Shown here piece after piece: positions 39,250-49,037 of a stretch of 64,000 nucleotides of DNA. Below the pieces are notes generated by a model, which was given only the letters and a program-made list of their open reading frames with translations, had not been told where the DNA came from and did no database searches. The position numbers were made by a program, and so were the translations under genes. Positions within the stretch are counted from its first letter, which is position 1, and every line of letters starts with the position of its first letter. The DNA lies in contig NZ_QTJR01000007.1 of the NCBI RefSeq assembly GCF_003382285.1, positions 124,001 to 188,000 of the forward strand, in the 5' to 3' direction. Source of the stretch: Lysobacter soli (GTDB lineage: Bacteria; Pseudomonadota; Gammaproteobacteria; Xanthomonadales; Xanthomonadaceae).

Positions 39250-40002
39250 ATGGAACGCAACCGGATCGCCATCGTCACCGGCGGCAGCCGCGGCATCGGC
39301 GCGGCGACGGCCAAACTCGCCGCGCAGGCGGGCTATCGCGTGTGCATCGCGTATCGCCATCGCCAGAAGGAGGCCGATGACGTCGTGTCCGCCATCGAAC
39401 GCGACGGCGGCGAGGCGATGGCGGTCGGCGCCGATGTCGGTCGCGAGGCCGACGTGATGCGGTTGTTCGACGCGGTGGATCGCCGCTTCGGCGAAGTCAC
39501 GGCGCTGGTGAACAACGCGGGCATCCTCGAACGCCAGATGCGCGTCGAGGAGATGGACGCCGAGCGCCTCACGCGCGTGTTCAACGCGAACGTGGTCGGC
39601 AGTTTCCTCTGCGCGCGCGAAGCCGTGCGTCGCATGTCCACACGGCATGGCGGCCACGGCGGCGCGATCGTCAACGTGTCCTCGGTCGCTGCGCGGCTGG
39701 GTTCGCCGAACGAGTACATCGACTACGCGGCGTCGAAGGCGGCCATCGACACGCTCACCGTCGGCCTGGCGAAGGAAGTTGCCGCCGAAGGCATCCGCGT
39801 GAACTGCGTGCGCCCGGGCTCGATCTACACCGAGATCCACGCCAGCGGCGGCGAGCCCGGACGCGTGGATCGCGTGAAGTCCCGCATCCCGATGCAGCGC
39901 GGCGGCGAAGCCGACGAGATCGCGCGGGCGATCGTGTGGCTGCTGTCGGACGAGGCGTCGTACATGACGGGCAGCCTGGTGGATGTGGCGGGCGGGTTGT
40001 AG
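39250..40002 (+). CDS. SDR family oxidoreductase
   Basis: 250 residues, classical short-chain dehydrogenase. The coenzyme motif is TGGSRGIGAATAKLA (NADP preference suggested by the following YRHRQKEADD), NNAG is at about 89-92, and the catalytic set is in VNVSSVAARLGSPNEYIDYAASK with Y159 and K163. A ribosome site GGGAGACGC precedes the ATG. The substrate is not predictable. It follows the GNAT gene by 39 bases. Confidence 0.9.
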   Translation: MERNRIAIVTGGSRGIGAATAKLAAQAGYRVCIAYRHRQKEADDVVSAIERDGGEAMAVGADVGREADVMRLFDAVDRRFGEVTALVNNAGILERQMRVEEMDAERLTRVFNANVVGSFLCAREAVRRMSTRHGGHGGAIVNVSSVAARLGSPNEYIDYAASKAAIDTLTVGLAKEVAAEGIRVNCVRPGSIYTEIHASGGEPGRVDRVKSRIPMQRGGEADEIARAIVWLLSDEASYMTGSLVDVAGGL

Positions 40003-40012
40003 GGCTGCGTTG

Positions 40013-40566
40013 CCCTCACCCCAACCCCTCTCCCGCAGGCGGGAGAGGGGCCAAATCCAGCGGCTTTACTTCGAAGTAAGGTCATCCCGGCGAAGTACGG
40101 TCATCCCGGCGAAGTGCCGTCATCCCGGCGAAAGCCGGGACCCAGGCTGACAGCGCCCGGGCACGCCGTGCCTGGTGAACAACCTCACCGTCATTCCAGC
40201 GAAAGCTGGAATCCATTTTGATCGTCGCGATCGCGCCTCGGAGCAACATCGCAGCGCTGTTCGGTTGCTGCGGTTCAGCGCTGTCCCTTCGTTGCCCCTC
40301 ACCCCAACCCCTCTCCCGGTGGGAGAGGGGCTTTGTCCCGTGGTTTGACTTCAAATTACCGTCATCCCGGCGAAAGCCGGGACCCAGGCTGACAGCGCTC
40401 GGGCACGCCGTGACCGGTGAACAACCTCACCGTCATTCCAGCGAAAGCTGGAATCCATTTTGCTTTCGCGGTGATGGTGGGCAACCTTGGAAGCAGACAC
40501 CGCGAGTTCGCGCCTTGACGCTCTACCGGCCCTCACCCCAACCCCTCTCCCCGGGGGAGAGGGGCT
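40013..40566. repeat. Composite repeat block of alternating type A, A-variant and B elements
   Basis: Order: B (40013-40052), two 19-base half-A units (40081-40118), full A (40119-40148), A-variant (40190-40218), B (40294-40331), A (40361-40390), A-variant (40432-40460), B (40530-40566). The A-to-A-variant spacer is nearly identical in both halves (both contain CGGGCACGCCGTG and GGTGAACAACCTCACC), so a unit of about 242 bases has been duplicated. The block fills the gap between two convergent genes. Confidence 0.92.
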
Positions 40567-40572
40567 CAAAGC

Positions 40573-41502
40573 TCACAGCACGCACCCGTCCTTCCCCGCC
40601 ACCGCCGGCGCCTTCATCCGGTAGATGTCCAGCTTCCCCGCGCGCGGTGACTTCGCCGCGCCGCTGACGAGCAGTTCGCCCGGCTTGTTCCAGTCGATCG
40701 TCGGGCCAAGCGTGGTCGCGTCGTCGGTGTTGAACGACAGCGCCAGCGGCCCCGCGTCGTCGTAGCGCGCGCCATCGCAATGCGCGACGAACAATCGCAC
40801 CGGCTTGCTCGCCGGATCCTGCGAACGCGCGTACACCAGCGTGCGGCCGTCGCCGAGCCACGCGGCATCGAATTCGTCCGCCTTCGTGTTGATGCCGGGC
40901 GCCGGTTTCGGCTCGACGAACGCCGTGCCATCCCAGCGCGCGACGAACAGGTCGTGCCGACCCGCGCCGCCATGACCGTCGCTGGCGAACAGCAGGTGCC
41001 TGCCGTCGCGGCTCGGCGTGGGCGCCCATTCGTCGCCGCGCGTGTTGACGCCGCGGCCAAGGTTCTCGGCCTTGCCGATGCGGCCGTCGGGCTTCACCGC
41101 GGCGCGGTACAGGTCGTCGCCGCCGATGCCACCGGGCCGGTTGGAGAAGAAGTACAACCAGCGACCGTCGGCGCTGAACAGCGGATCGAAATCGTTGGCG
41201 GACGAATTCACGTCGAGCGGGCGCGCGTCCTGCCAGCGGCCGTCCTTCAGGCGCGCCTGCCACAGGTCCCAGCCGCCGGCGCCGCCTTCACGATCGGTGC
41301 TGCCCCAGACGATATGCTGGCCATCCGGGCTGACGCTGCCGCGGATTTCGCTGGCCTTGGTCGACACCACGCCCATGCCTTCGATTCCGAATTCGGAAAG
41401 GAAGGCCGACGCCGGGCCGGACAACGCAACGCCGCCCACGATGAGCGCCGCCACTACACTGCCCACGCGGTACCTGCCGAACGAGGCCGGGCTGCGTCGC
41501 AT
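40573..41502 (-). CDS. Secreted PD40 (TolB-like) beta-propeller protein
   Basis: 309 residues. The N-terminus has a signal-like hydrophobic stretch ([21 protein letters not shown]). The body is built of PD40-type repeats, each with a motif such as [53 protein letters not shown] and [14 protein letters not shown]. Such WD40-like propellers act as binding platforms in the periplasm; no catalytic residues are seen. A good ribosome site (AAGGAG, minus strand) lies 7 bases before the ATG. It is divergent from aroE. Confidence 0.85.
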   Translation of the reverse strand: MRRSPASFGRYRVGSVVAALIVGGVALSGPASAFLSEFGIEGMGVVSTKASEIRGSVSPDGQHIVWGSTDREGGAGGWDLWQARLKDGRWQDARPLDVNSSANDFDPLFSADGRWLYFFSNRPGGIGGDDLYRAAVKPDGRIGKAENLGRGVNTRGDEWAPTPSRDGRHLLFASDGHGGAGRHDLFVARWDGTAFVEPKPAPGINTKADEFDAAWLGDGRTLVYARSQDPASKPVRLFVAHCDGARYDDAGPLALSFNTDDATTLGPTIDWNKPGELLVSGAAKSPRAGKLDIYRMKAPAVAGKDGCVL

Positions 41503-41549
41503 CGTGCGTCTCCTTGGTGTGTGAACTCCAGTCTATGCGAGGGTCCCCC

Positions 41550-42425
41550 GTGTCCGACTTCGCCTCCGTCGCAAATCCCGCCCTGGTCAAGCGTTTCGCG
41601 GTGATCGGCCATCCGGTCGCGCACTCGCTGTCGCCGCGCATCCACGCCGCGTTCGGCCGCCAGCTCGGGATCGCGCTGGACTACGCCGCGATGGACGCGC
41701 CGCCGGAGCTGTTCGACGCGATCGTCGCGGAGTTCGCGGCCGAAGGCGGCCTCGGCGCCAACGTCACGCTGCCGCACAAGAACCGCGCGGTCAGCGTGTG
41801 CACCACGCTGAGCGAGCGCGCGCGCCGCGCCGGCGCGGTGAACACGCTGGTGCGCACCGCCACCGGCTGGGAAGGCGACAACACCGACGGTGTCGGCCTG
41901 GTGCGCGACCTCACCGAACGCCAGGGCCTGGACCTGCGCTCGCGCCGCACGCTGCTGATCGGCGCCGGCGGTGCCGCGCGCGGCGTCGCCCCGGCGCTGC
42001 TGGACGCGGGCATCGGCGATCTCTACATCGTCAACCGCACGCCCGAGCGCGCCGACGCATTGGCCGATGCGCTCGCGATGCCCGGCCGCGTGCATCCGCG
42101 CTACCTGCGCGACATCGACACGCTGGGCACGTTCGACCTGATCGTGAACGCCACCTCCGCCGCGCGCGCCGACGGCCTGCCGTCGCTGCCGATGGCGCTG
42201 GCGAATCCGCGCACCGCCGCGGTGGACCTGAGCTACGGCGAAGTGGCGATCCCGTTCCTCGCCTGGGCGCGCGCCGCCGGCGTGCACGACGGCATCGACG
42301 GGCTGGGCATGCTGGTGGAACAGGCGGCGGAAAGCTTCCTGCGCTGGCACGGCGTGCGCCCGGAAACCGACGAGGTGTACGAAACGCTGCGCGAACATCG
42401 CGCGGAGCTGGTCACCGCGGACTGA
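41550..42425 (+). CDS. aroE: Shikimate dehydrogenase
   Basis: 291 residues from a GTG with GAGGG upstream; an in-frame ATG at 41535 would add five residues. It reduces 3-dehydroshikimate with NADPH, supplying the chorismate that XanB2 and aromatic amino acid synthesis use. Shikimate contacts are visible in [17 protein letters not shown], the catalytic Lys/Asp pair in [10 protein letters not shown] and [13 protein letters not shown], and the NADP site is [15 protein letters not shown] with the NRTPERA continuation that favours NADP. Confidence 0.95.
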   Translation: MSDFASVANPALVKRFAVIGHPVAHSLSPRIHAAFGRQLGIALDYAAMDAPPELFDAIVAEFAAEGGLGANVTLPHKNRAVSVCTTLSERARRAGAVNTLVRTATGWEGDNTDGVGLVRDLTERQGLDLRSRRTLLIGAGGAARGVAPALLDAGIGDLYIVNRTPERADALADALAMPGRVHPRYLRDIDTLGTFDLIVNATSAARADGLPSLPMALANPRTAAVDLSYGEVAIPFLAWARAAGVHDGIDGLGMLVEQAAESFLRWHGVRPETDEVYETLREHRAELVTAD

Positions 42426-42426
42426 C

Positions 42427-42735
42427 CTACAACGCCCACACCGCGCCGATCGCCGCGATAGACGCCAGTTGCGTGGCGACCACCATCACGACGGGCCGCG
42501 ACCTGAACACGGCAGCCGCTACGCTGCCGGCGAGCAGCGACGTGACAGCCGCAACCAGTGCAATCGCCAGCAGGACGTCCGAGCTGATCTCCGAGTCCAT
42601 CTGAAGCGCCAAGGCATAGCCTGCGACGACAACGAAGGACGACGTCCAGGCGATCGCGAGCCGCTTCCCGTACGCGACAAGGCTGCTCACAGATGCCGCC
42701 GGTCGGACTGCCGGCGTCTTGTACGGATCGCTCAT
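42427..42735 (-). CDS. Small hypothetical membrane protein
   Basis: 102 residues from MSDPYKTPAV (an earlier in-frame ATG at 42753 is possible). Three hydrophobic segments are present: AIAWTSSFVVVAGYALAL, VLLAIALVAAVTSLLAGSVA and VVMVVATQLASIAAIGAVWA. The codon third positions are less GC-rich than in the neighbours, which hints at a recently acquired or weakly selected gene. It is tail-to-tail with aroE, two bases apart. I recognise no family. Confidence 0.6.
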   Translation of the reverse strand: MSDPYKTPAVRPAASVSSLVAYGKRLAIAWTSSFVVVAGYALALQMDSEISSDVLLAIALVAAVTSLLAGSVAAAVFRSRPVVMVVATQLASIAAIGAVWAL

Positions 42736-42800
42736 CCCGATCGGCCTTTGCAAGAGTCTCTATGGTGCGACTGGAAACGTGCCGCGTCGTGATCGACCTG

Positions 42801-44132
42801 CTACAACAACCCGTCCCGCTTCACCGCCAGATACCGCTCCACCAGCGACGCCGCGAGCTGGTCGCACGCCACGTCTAGCACCATCACCCCATGATTCCGC
42901 AGCGCTTCGTGCGCCGCGTTGCGCTGGTCGAGGTACTGCGCCGTCGCGCCCGCGCGGATCGCGCCCGGCAGGTCGTTCACCGGTTCGGAGAGTGCCGCGT
43001 CGAGCGACCCTTCGCGCAGGCTCGCCACGCAGACGAGGTGGCGCTTGCGCAGCATCGTGATCGCGGCGAGCAGGTCGTCCATGTCCTCGTCGCGAAGATT
43101 CGTCACCAGCATCACCAATGAACGCCGGCGCTGGCGCACCGACAGGTCCGTCGCCGCGGCGAGGAAGTCCGTCGCCACTGGCTGCGGCTGCAGCGCGTAC
43201 GTCGCACGCAGCAGTTCGTCGATCGCGCCGACGCCGCGTCGCGGCGGCACCCACGCGTTCGCGCCGCCGCTGGCGAGCAGGCCGACCGCATCGCCCTGCC
43301 GCAACGCGAGATACGCCACCACCAGCGCCGCATCGAGCACGTGGTCGAAATGCGCCAGTTCGCCGTCGCGCGCGAGCAGGCGGCGGCCGGTGTCGAGCAG
43401 CAGCACCAGCTGCTGGTTCTTCTCGTCCTGGTATTCGCGCGAGATCAGGCGGCGCGCACGCGCGGTGGCCTTCCAGTCGATCTGGCGCAGGCTGTCGCCG
43501 ATGCGGTATTCGCGCATCTGGTGGAAGTCGGTGCCTTCGCCGCGACGACGACGCAGGTGCGCGCCAACAAGGCGCGACGCCTGGTCGGCGCTGAACATCG
43601 CGAACTTCGCCAGCGGCGCGAAGTTCGGGAACACGCGCACGTCCTGCGCACCGCCCGCCACGCGCGACTGCCACCACAACCGCAGCGGCGAATGCAGGCG
43701 CAGCTGCACGCCGTCGAAGCGGAAATCGCCGCGCGCCTTCGCGCGCAGCTGGTAGTCGACCGATGCGGTCTCCCCGCGCTTCAGGCGCAGGCGTCGCGGC
43801 AATCCCTGCATCGACCAGCCGCCCGGATGCAGATCGAACACGTCGAGCGTCTGCCCACGCTGGGGCGTCTCCAGCGACAGCGTCACGGGTCGTTCGATGC
43901 CGATGGGCCACGTGTCGGCCAGGCGACGTTCCACCTGCGGCGTCGGCGCACGCCACAGCAGCGCGAAGTCGAGCAGCAGCAGCGCCGCGAACGCGAGGCC
44001 CGCGACCTGCCACTGGGTGGTGGTGGCAAACCCGAACGCCACCGCGATGCCCAGCAACGACCACAGCACCAGCAGCGCCAGCACGAAGGGCGCAGGTCGC
44101 GGGAAGGCGCGCGGGGTGGCGACGGCGTTCAT
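42801..44132 (-). CDS. DUF58 domain protein
   Basis: 443 residues. Two N-terminal membrane helices (FVLALLVLWSLLGIAVAFGF and WQVAGLAFAALLLLDFALLW) are followed by a beta-rich region. The DUF58 core RRRRGEGTDFHQMREYRIGDSLRQIDWKATARARRLISREYQDE leads into a von Willebrand-A-like fold (LVLLLDTGRRLL). DUF58 proteins pair with MoxR ATPases; here moxR precedes it by five bases. A role in metal-cofactor or membrane-complex assembly is inferred from the family. Confidence 0.9.
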   Translation of the reverse strand: MNAVATPRAFPRPAPFVLALLVLWSLLGIAVAFGFATTTQWQVAGLAFAALLLLDFALLWRAPTPQVERRLADTWPIGIERPVTLSLETPQRGQTLDVFDLHPGGWSMQGLPRRLRLKRGETASVDYQLRAKARGDFRFDGVQLRLHSPLRLWWQSRVAGGAQDVRVFPNFAPLAKFAMFSADQASRLVGAHLRRRRGEGTDFHQMREYRIGDSLRQIDWKATARARRLISREYQDEKNQQLVLLLDTGRRLLARDGELAHFDHVLDAALVVAYLALRQGDAVGLLASGGANAWVPPRRGVGAIDELLRATYALQPQPVATDFLAAATDLSVRQRRRSLVMLVTNLRDEDMDDLLAAITMLRKRHLVCVASLREGSLDAALSEPVNDLPGAIRAGATAQYLDQRNAAHEALRNHGVMVLDVACDQLAASLVERYLAVKRDGLL

Positions 44133-44137
44133 CGGGA

Positions 44138-45133
44138 TTACTTCCGCGGCGCCTCGACCTTGGCGAGCAGCGCGTGCAGCACGTCGTCGGGCGACTGGCC
44201 TTCGATCTGCAGCTCCGGCGCCAGCGCGATGCGGTGGCGCAGTGCGGGCTTGGCGATTTCGCGGACGTCGTCGGGCGTGACGAAATCGCGGCCCGACAGC
44301 ACCGCCTGCGCGCGCGCCGCACGCACCAGCGCGAGGCTGCCGCGCGGGCCCGCGCCGAGCGAGATGCCGGCCCAGTCGCGCGTCGCGGCGACGATGCGCA
44401 CCGCGTAGTCGATCACCGCATCGTCCACGGCGACCAGCGCGGTGCCGGCCTGCATCGCGACGATCTCCTGCGGGCCGATCACGCGCGCGACCTGCGACAG
44501 GTCGAAGTCCGACGCCGCGCGGCCCTGGCTCACCGCGGCGACCATGCGCTTCTCGTCGGCACGCGTGGGATAGCCGATCAGCACCTTCAGCAGGAAGCGA
44601 TCCAGCTGCGCTTCGGGCAGCGGGTACGTGCCTTCCTGCTCGACCGGGTTCTGCGTGGCGAGCGTGAGGAACGGCGGCGTCAGCTGGAAGCTGTGGCCTT
44701 CGATGGTGACCTGCAGCTCCTGCATCGCTTCCAGCAGCGCCGACTGCGTCTTCGCCGGCGCGCGGTTGATTTCGTCGGCCAGCAGCAGATTGGTGAACAC
44801 CGGGCCCCGACGGATGTTGAACGTCTCGGTCTTCGGGTTCCACACGGCGTGGCCACTGATGTCGCTGGGCATCAGGTCCGGCGTGAACTGCACGCGCGCG
44901 AAGCTGCAATCGATCGCCCGCGACAGCGCGCGCACCAGCAGCGTCTTGCCCAGGCCCGGCACGCCCTCGATCAGCACGTGGCCGCCGGCGAGCAGCGCGA
45001 TAAGGATCTGGTCGAGCACCGCTTCCTGCCCGATGAAGGCCTTGCCGACTTCCTCGCGCACCGCGGCGGCGCGTGCGGCCAGGGCTTCGCCGGTGATCGG
45101 AACGAGGGGAGCGGGAGCGGCGTCGGCGTTCAT
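44138..45133 (-). CDS. MoxR family AAA+ ATPase
   Basis: 331 residues. Walker A is EGVPGLGKT (about 56-64), Walker B LLADEINRAPAKTQSALLEAM, sensor-1 LATQNPVEQEGTYPLPEAQLDRF, and sensor-2 AGPRGSLALVRAARA. MoxR ATPases act as chaperones that remodel a partner carrying a von Willebrand-A domain; the DUF58 gene immediately downstream encodes one. The start MNADAAPAPL lies between this gene and the DUF4350 gene with a 24-base gap. Confidence 0.94.
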   Translation of the reverse strand: MNADAAPAPLVPITGEALAARAAAVREEVGKAFIGQEAVLDQILIALLAGGHVLIEGVPGLGKTLLVRALSRAIDCSFARVQFTPDLMPSDISGHAVWNPKTETFNIRRGPVFTNLLLADEINRAPAKTQSALLEAMQELQVTIEGHSFQLTPPFLTLATQNPVEQEGTYPLPEAQLDRFLLKVLIGYPTRADEKRMVAAVSQGRAASDFDLSQVARVIGPQEIVAMQAGTALVAVDDAVIDYAVRIVAATRDWAGISLGAGPRGSLALVRAARAQAVLSGRDFVTPDDVREIAKPALRHRIALAPELQIEGQSPDDVLHALLAKVEAPRK

Positions 45134-45157
45134 GGCGTGGTCTCTGTTTCGATTCGG

Positions 45158-46294
45158 TCAAAGGGAATTGCGCATGCGCATGAGCAGCGCGATGCGGCTG
45201 CGGAACGCGGCGTGGTCGCGCGCGATCGGCGTTGAAAGAGCATCGCGGACGTCGTTCTGCGACAGGCCGAAACGCTCGGCGAGCATCGAGGCCTGCGCAT
45301 CGCCGTCGAGCGCGGCGGCTTGCGGATCGCGTCGACGCAGCCGCGCAAGGAAGGCCTTGCGCGCGGCTTCGTGCAGCAGGTGCGCGTAGCCGTAGCGGTA
45401 GACGTGCTCGCCGCTGGCGGTAACGTGCTCCAGCAGCGAGCGCCGCTCCACCGCCGGCGAGGCCAGCAGCGGCCCGAAGCGCTGCGAACGCCGCCACAGC
45501 CACGCCATCAGCGCCAGCAGCAGCGGCAGCCACACGCGCCAGTGTTCGCGCACCAGCGTCATCCAGAACGACGGCATCTGCGCTTCGTAGATGAGGTGCA
45601 CCGTGCCGGCGCGATAGTTCGGATCGAGCAGCTGCCGCGTCAGCGCGATATGCGGCCCGTCCTTCAGCGAATCGTTGTCGAGGAAATCGAAATCCGACAG
45701 CACGTCGACGTGCCCGCGCCCGTGCGGGATGCGCGCGAAGACGTAGCCGATCTCCGGCTCGCCCCAGTGCAGCGATGCGGTGGATTCGAGGTTGTCCACG
45801 TCCAGGCGCCGGCCGCGGCAGAACTCGACGTGCGGGTCTTCGCCGGCGACGTCGAGCCCGGCGCAGAGCCGGTCCGAACGCGGATGCACGCCGAACGCGC
45901 TCATCACCGGCAGCGGCAGCTCGACGTCCAGCGGCCCCGGCGGCGGCGTGCGCAGCAGCAGGTGGCCGCCGCGTTCGACCCAGTCCAGCAGCGCGGCTTC
46001 TTCCTTGTCGGAGATCGTGCGCGGGTCGTTGTAGAGCAGCACCGTGTCGCGCGGGCCAAGCGCGATGCTGTCCAGTTGCAGTCGTGGACGCGCCTGCGCC
46101 TTCACGCCATCGCCGATCAGCGCGAGCTTGAGCACGTACAGCGGATTGCGACGCGCCTCGCCGGTGCGCGGCAGATCGACCCACTCCTCGGCGCGCACGA
46201 AGTTGTGCTGCCACCACGCATAGCCGCCGGCCAGCGCACCGGCGACGGCGAGCACGAGCAGCGCGATGAAGCCGTGCCGGCGCGTGAACGTCAT
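45158..46294 (-). CDS. DUF4350 domain protein
   Basis: 378 residues with an N-terminal signal-anchor (GFIALLVLAVAGALAGGYAW), a periplasmic DUF4350 domain (YVLKLALIGDGVKAQARPRL, ISDKEEAALLDWVERGGHLLL) and a second helix near residue 270 (VWLPLLLALMAWLW). The cytoplasmic tail is a helical bundle with GYAHLLHEAARKAFLARLRR. This is the usual fourth member of the MoxR-DUF58-DUF4129 neighbourhood. Its start overlaps the stop of the DUF4129 gene by four bases. Function is unknown. Confidence 0.88.
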   Translation of the reverse strand: MTFTRRHGFIALLVLAVAGALAGGYAWWQHNFVRAEEWVDLPRTGEARRNPLYVLKLALIGDGVKAQARPRLQLDSIALGPRDTVLLYNDPRTISDKEEAALLDWVERGGHLLLRTPPPGPLDVELPLPVMSAFGVHPRSDRLCAGLDVAGEDPHVEFCRGRRLDVDNLESTASLHWGEPEIGYVFARIPHGRGHVDVLSDFDFLDNDSLKDGPHIALTRQLLDPNYRAGTVHLIYEAQMPSFWMTLVREHWRVWLPLLLALMAWLWRRSQRFGPLLASPAVERRSLLEHVTASGEHVYRYGYAHLLHEAARKAFLARLRRRDPQAAALDGDAQASMLAERFGLSQNDVRDALSTPIARDHAAFRSRIALLMRMRNSL

Positions 46295-48027
46295 GCGGGC
46301 ACGCTCGATTCATTCCGCGCGGACGGCGACCAGCCGAAGCGCGACGCCAGATCGTCCAGCAGCAATTCGAAGTCGCCACCGGCCGGAAAGCTGTGCGCGT
46401 ACGCCGCGTACTGCCAGGTGCGCACGGCGCGCGCGAAGGCGTCGCGATCCTCGCCGCGTGGCAGCTTGCGCGAGGCACGCAACACTTCGGCCTCGGTCGC
46501 GCCCGGCACGAGCACCGCCTGCGTGCGCGCGACCATCGTCTCGACGCTGGCGCGATAGAGCATCGCGAGCGCCTCGCGCTCCCGGCCTTCGCGCCAGAGC
46601 CGGCGGATCGCACTGGGGATGTCTTCGGGCAACGGCGGTGGCGGTTCGTCGGCGCGGTCGCGGCGGATTTCATCCTCCTCGCGACCGGCGCGCGCAAGCC
46701 CGCCGCGGAACCACGCCAGCCACTTCGGCGCGGTGATGGCGAGCACCACCAGCAGCGCGGCGAACACGATCCACAGGCCGAACTCGCCGATGGTCGCGAT
46801 CGTTTCGCCGAGCCAGCCCAGTGGCGGCGGATCGACCTTCTTCGGCTCGGGCTTCTTCGCGTCGCGCTTCTTCCAGGTGACGACCTTGCGCTTGGGCGAG
46901 ACGGTCGGATCCTCATACGCCTTGCCCACCGCGCGACGCAGGCCGCCGTCGCCCGCGAGCGGACGACCGGCACCCGAGCCGCGCGCTGCGCCGCCGGCGC
47001 CTTCACCACCGGGCGTCACCACCGTCGGCGGCGGCGCGGGCTGCGGGGTCATCTGCGCGTTCACGCCGTCGCGCAGGCCGCTTTCGTCTGCCACGCGACC
47101 GAACACCTGTTCCAGCGTGACGCGCGGAGCTTCGTCTTCGTCCTGCTCGGCGTCCTCCGTTTGATCGGCGACGCTTTCGGTGTCCTGCGAGTCGTCCGCG
47201 TCCTGCGCACGCACCGTACCCGGCGCGAATGCGATGCCCAGTGCGCACAGGAGCAGCAGCGGCGTCGCGCCGCGCAGCAGGCGATCGCGCAGGCGGCGGA
47301 ACGCGAGTTCGATGTCCCACGCCTCCACTTCGGTACGACGGTTGAGGTACAGGCCGAAGCCCGCACCGACGTAGAACGGTTCGATCAGGCCCGAGGCGAT
47401 CCATGCGAGGGCATTCGACAGCAGGCTGAGCCAGGCCGGCGCTTCCTTCAGCGTCGCCCACGCGCGTTCGAACACTTCCCGCAGGTATTCGTCCGGCACG
47501 AACACGATCGCCATCGACGCCAGGCCCAGGTGCACGGCCAGTTCGAAATGCAGGCACACCGTGGTGACCAGCACGCCGACGCCGTGCACCGGCGCACCGA
47601 GCGCGCGACGGCGTTCACGCGCATCGCTGCCGCGCGCGCCTTCGAGGAAGTCGACGGGAAGATTCAACGAACGCAACGGGCTCAACCGGCGCCAGAGCAG
47701 ATAGCCCGGCAGCCACGACAGCCCCCAGTTCCGCTGCGCCGCGATCGTCTGCCGTGTCGTCGGCACGTCGCCGAACACCGCGCGCGAGAGCACGAACAGC
47801 GGGATGCGGTCGAACACCGGCTTGAGCCACCACATCAGCAGGCCCGCGAGCCACAGCGCGTCGATCGTCCACGCCAGCGCATTGAACAGCACGAACACGG
47901 GCAACGTGAGTAGCAGCCACGGTTTCCAGATCGCACCCGCATGGCGACGCACGAGCGCGGTGCCGAGCTCGACCGCTTCCCACGCCGTGCGCGGACGCAG
48001 TGCGACGGTGAGCGATTCGATCTTCAT
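46291..48027 (-). CDS. DUF4129 domain membrane protein
   Basis: 578 residues. The N-terminal half has several membrane segments (IWKPWLLLTLPVFVLFNALA, LASMAIVFVPDEYL, AWIASGLIEPFYVGAGFGLY, TPLLLLCALGIAFAPG). An acidic disordered linker rich in Asp, Glu and Gln follows (about 283-310), then a Gly/Pro-rich stretch and a further helix (FGLWIVFAALLVVLAITAPK). The C-terminal DUF4129 domain (IRRLWREGREREALAMLYRAS) is cytoplasmic. The start was set at MKIESLTVALRP; its ATG overlaps the SpoIIM-like gene. It may couple the MoxR/DUF58 pair to the membrane. Confidence 0.88.
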   Translation of the reverse strand: MKIESLTVALRPRTAWEAVELGTALVRRHAGAIWKPWLLLTLPVFVLFNALAWTIDALWLAGLLMWWLKPVFDRIPLFVLSRAVFGDVPTTRQTIAAQRNWGLSWLPGYLLWRRLSPLRSLNLPVDFLEGARGSDARERRRALGAPVHGVGVLVTTVCLHFELAVHLGLASMAIVFVPDEYLREVFERAWATLKEAPAWLSLLSNALAWIASGLIEPFYVGAGFGLYLNRRTEVEAWDIELAFRRLRDRLLRGATPLLLLCALGIAFAPGTVRAQDADDSQDTESVADQTEDAEQDEDEAPRVTLEQVFGRVADESGLRDGVNAQMTPQPAPPPTVVTPGGEGAGGAARGSGAGRPLAGDGGLRRAVGKAYEDPTVSPKRKVVTWKKRDAKKPEPKKVDPPPLGWLGETIATIGEFGLWIVFAALLVVLAITAPKWLAWFRGGLARAGREEDEIRRDRADEPPPPLPEDIPSAIRRLWREGREREALAMLYRASVETMVARTQAVLVPGATEAEVLRASRKLPRGEDRDAFARAVRTWQYAAYAHSFPAGGDFELLLDDLASRFGWSPSARNESSVPA

Positions 48028-49034
48028 GGCGCCGCGTCCTCCGGCGGCAGGTTGCGTCCGCCGAGCAGCAGCCACGCCGCCGTCAGCGTCCACAGCACGG
48101 CGCCGACGGTGTACTTGATCCACGCCGGCATCCACGCGATCGACGACCAGAACGCCTCGACGAACGCGGCGAAAACCAGCATCGCCAGCACGCCGACGCA
48201 CAGCAGCGCGCCGCGACGACCGCCTTCCACCAGCGCATCGGCGCGACGCCGCTGGCCGGGCGCGATCAACGACAGGCCCAGACGCAGGCCGGCGCCGCCG
48301 GCGATGACTATCGCGGTCAGTTCCGGCGCCGAATGCGCGGCCACGAAGCGCCAGAACGGATCGCCATGCCCCACCGCCTGCAGATGGCCCGCGACGCCGC
48401 CGATCATCACGCCGTTGACGATCAGCACGACGATCGAACCGATGCCGGCGATCAGTCCACTGGCGAAGGTGCGAAAGCCGATGCTGACGTTGTTCCACAC
48501 GTAGTGGCCGAACATCGCGACGTCGGTGCCGCTGTCGCGGCCGAGTTTTCGCGCGGGATCGGCGGGGTCGTACATGCGTTCGAACTGCATCAGCTGCGCG
48601 GGATCGAACAACGACGACGACAGTTCCGGCTGCCACTGGATCGCGGCGAAGATCACCACCAGCGGGATCCAGAACAGCGCGAAGGACGCGAGCATGCAGC
48701 CGCGCTCGGCGCGCACCAGGCGCGGGAAGCCGGCGATCAGGAACTGCGCCGCGCGCCGCCAGTGCGGCACCGGCGTGCGGTACAGCAGGCCGTGGCCGCG
48801 ATGCATCAGCGCCTGCAGGCGATCGGTCACCACCGGGCTGTAGCCGCGGCGGCGCGCCAGCGCGAGCTGCTGGCACAGCCGGCGATAGCGCGAGGGCATG
48901 TCGGCATCGGACAGCCCTTGCCAGTTGCGACGTTCCGCGCGGGCCTTGCGCGCGCTTTCGCCACGCGCGTCGAGCCAGTGCTCGAACGCGATCCATTCGG
49001 GCTGGTGGCGCTGGACGAAGTGTTCCTGCTTCAT
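48024..49034 (-). CDS. SpoIIM-like (DUF95) membrane protein
   Basis: 336 residues. A cytoplasmic N-terminal part (about 1-110) is followed by membrane segments near LASFALFWIPLVVIFAAIQW, GLIAGIGSIVVLIVNGVMIG, and AIVIAGGAGLRLGLSLIA, plus two C-terminal helices. The motif NNVSIGFRTFASGL and AAHSAPELTAIVIAGGAGLRLG are typical of stage II sporulation protein M homologues in non-sporulating bacteria. It is joined by four-base overlap to the DUF4129 gene and lies three bases downstream of the first RDD gene. Confidence 0.88.
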   Translation of the reverse strand: MKQEHFVQRHQPEWIAFEHWLDARGESARKARAERRNWQGLSDADMPSRYRRLCQQLALARRRGYSPVVTDRLQALMHRGHGLLYRTPVPHWRRAAQFLIAGFPRLVRAERGCMLASFALFWIPLVVIFAAIQWQPELSSSLFDPAQLMQFERMYDPADPARKLGRDSGTDVAMFGHYVWNNVSIGFRTFASGLIAGIGSIVVLIVNGVMIGGVAGHLQAVGHGDPFWRFVAAHSAPELTAIVIAGGAGLRLGLSLIAPGQRRRADALVEGGRRGALLCVGVLAMLVFAAFVEAFWSSIAWMPAWIKYTVGAVLWTLTAAWLLLGGRNLPPEDAAP

Positions 49035-49037
49035 GCG

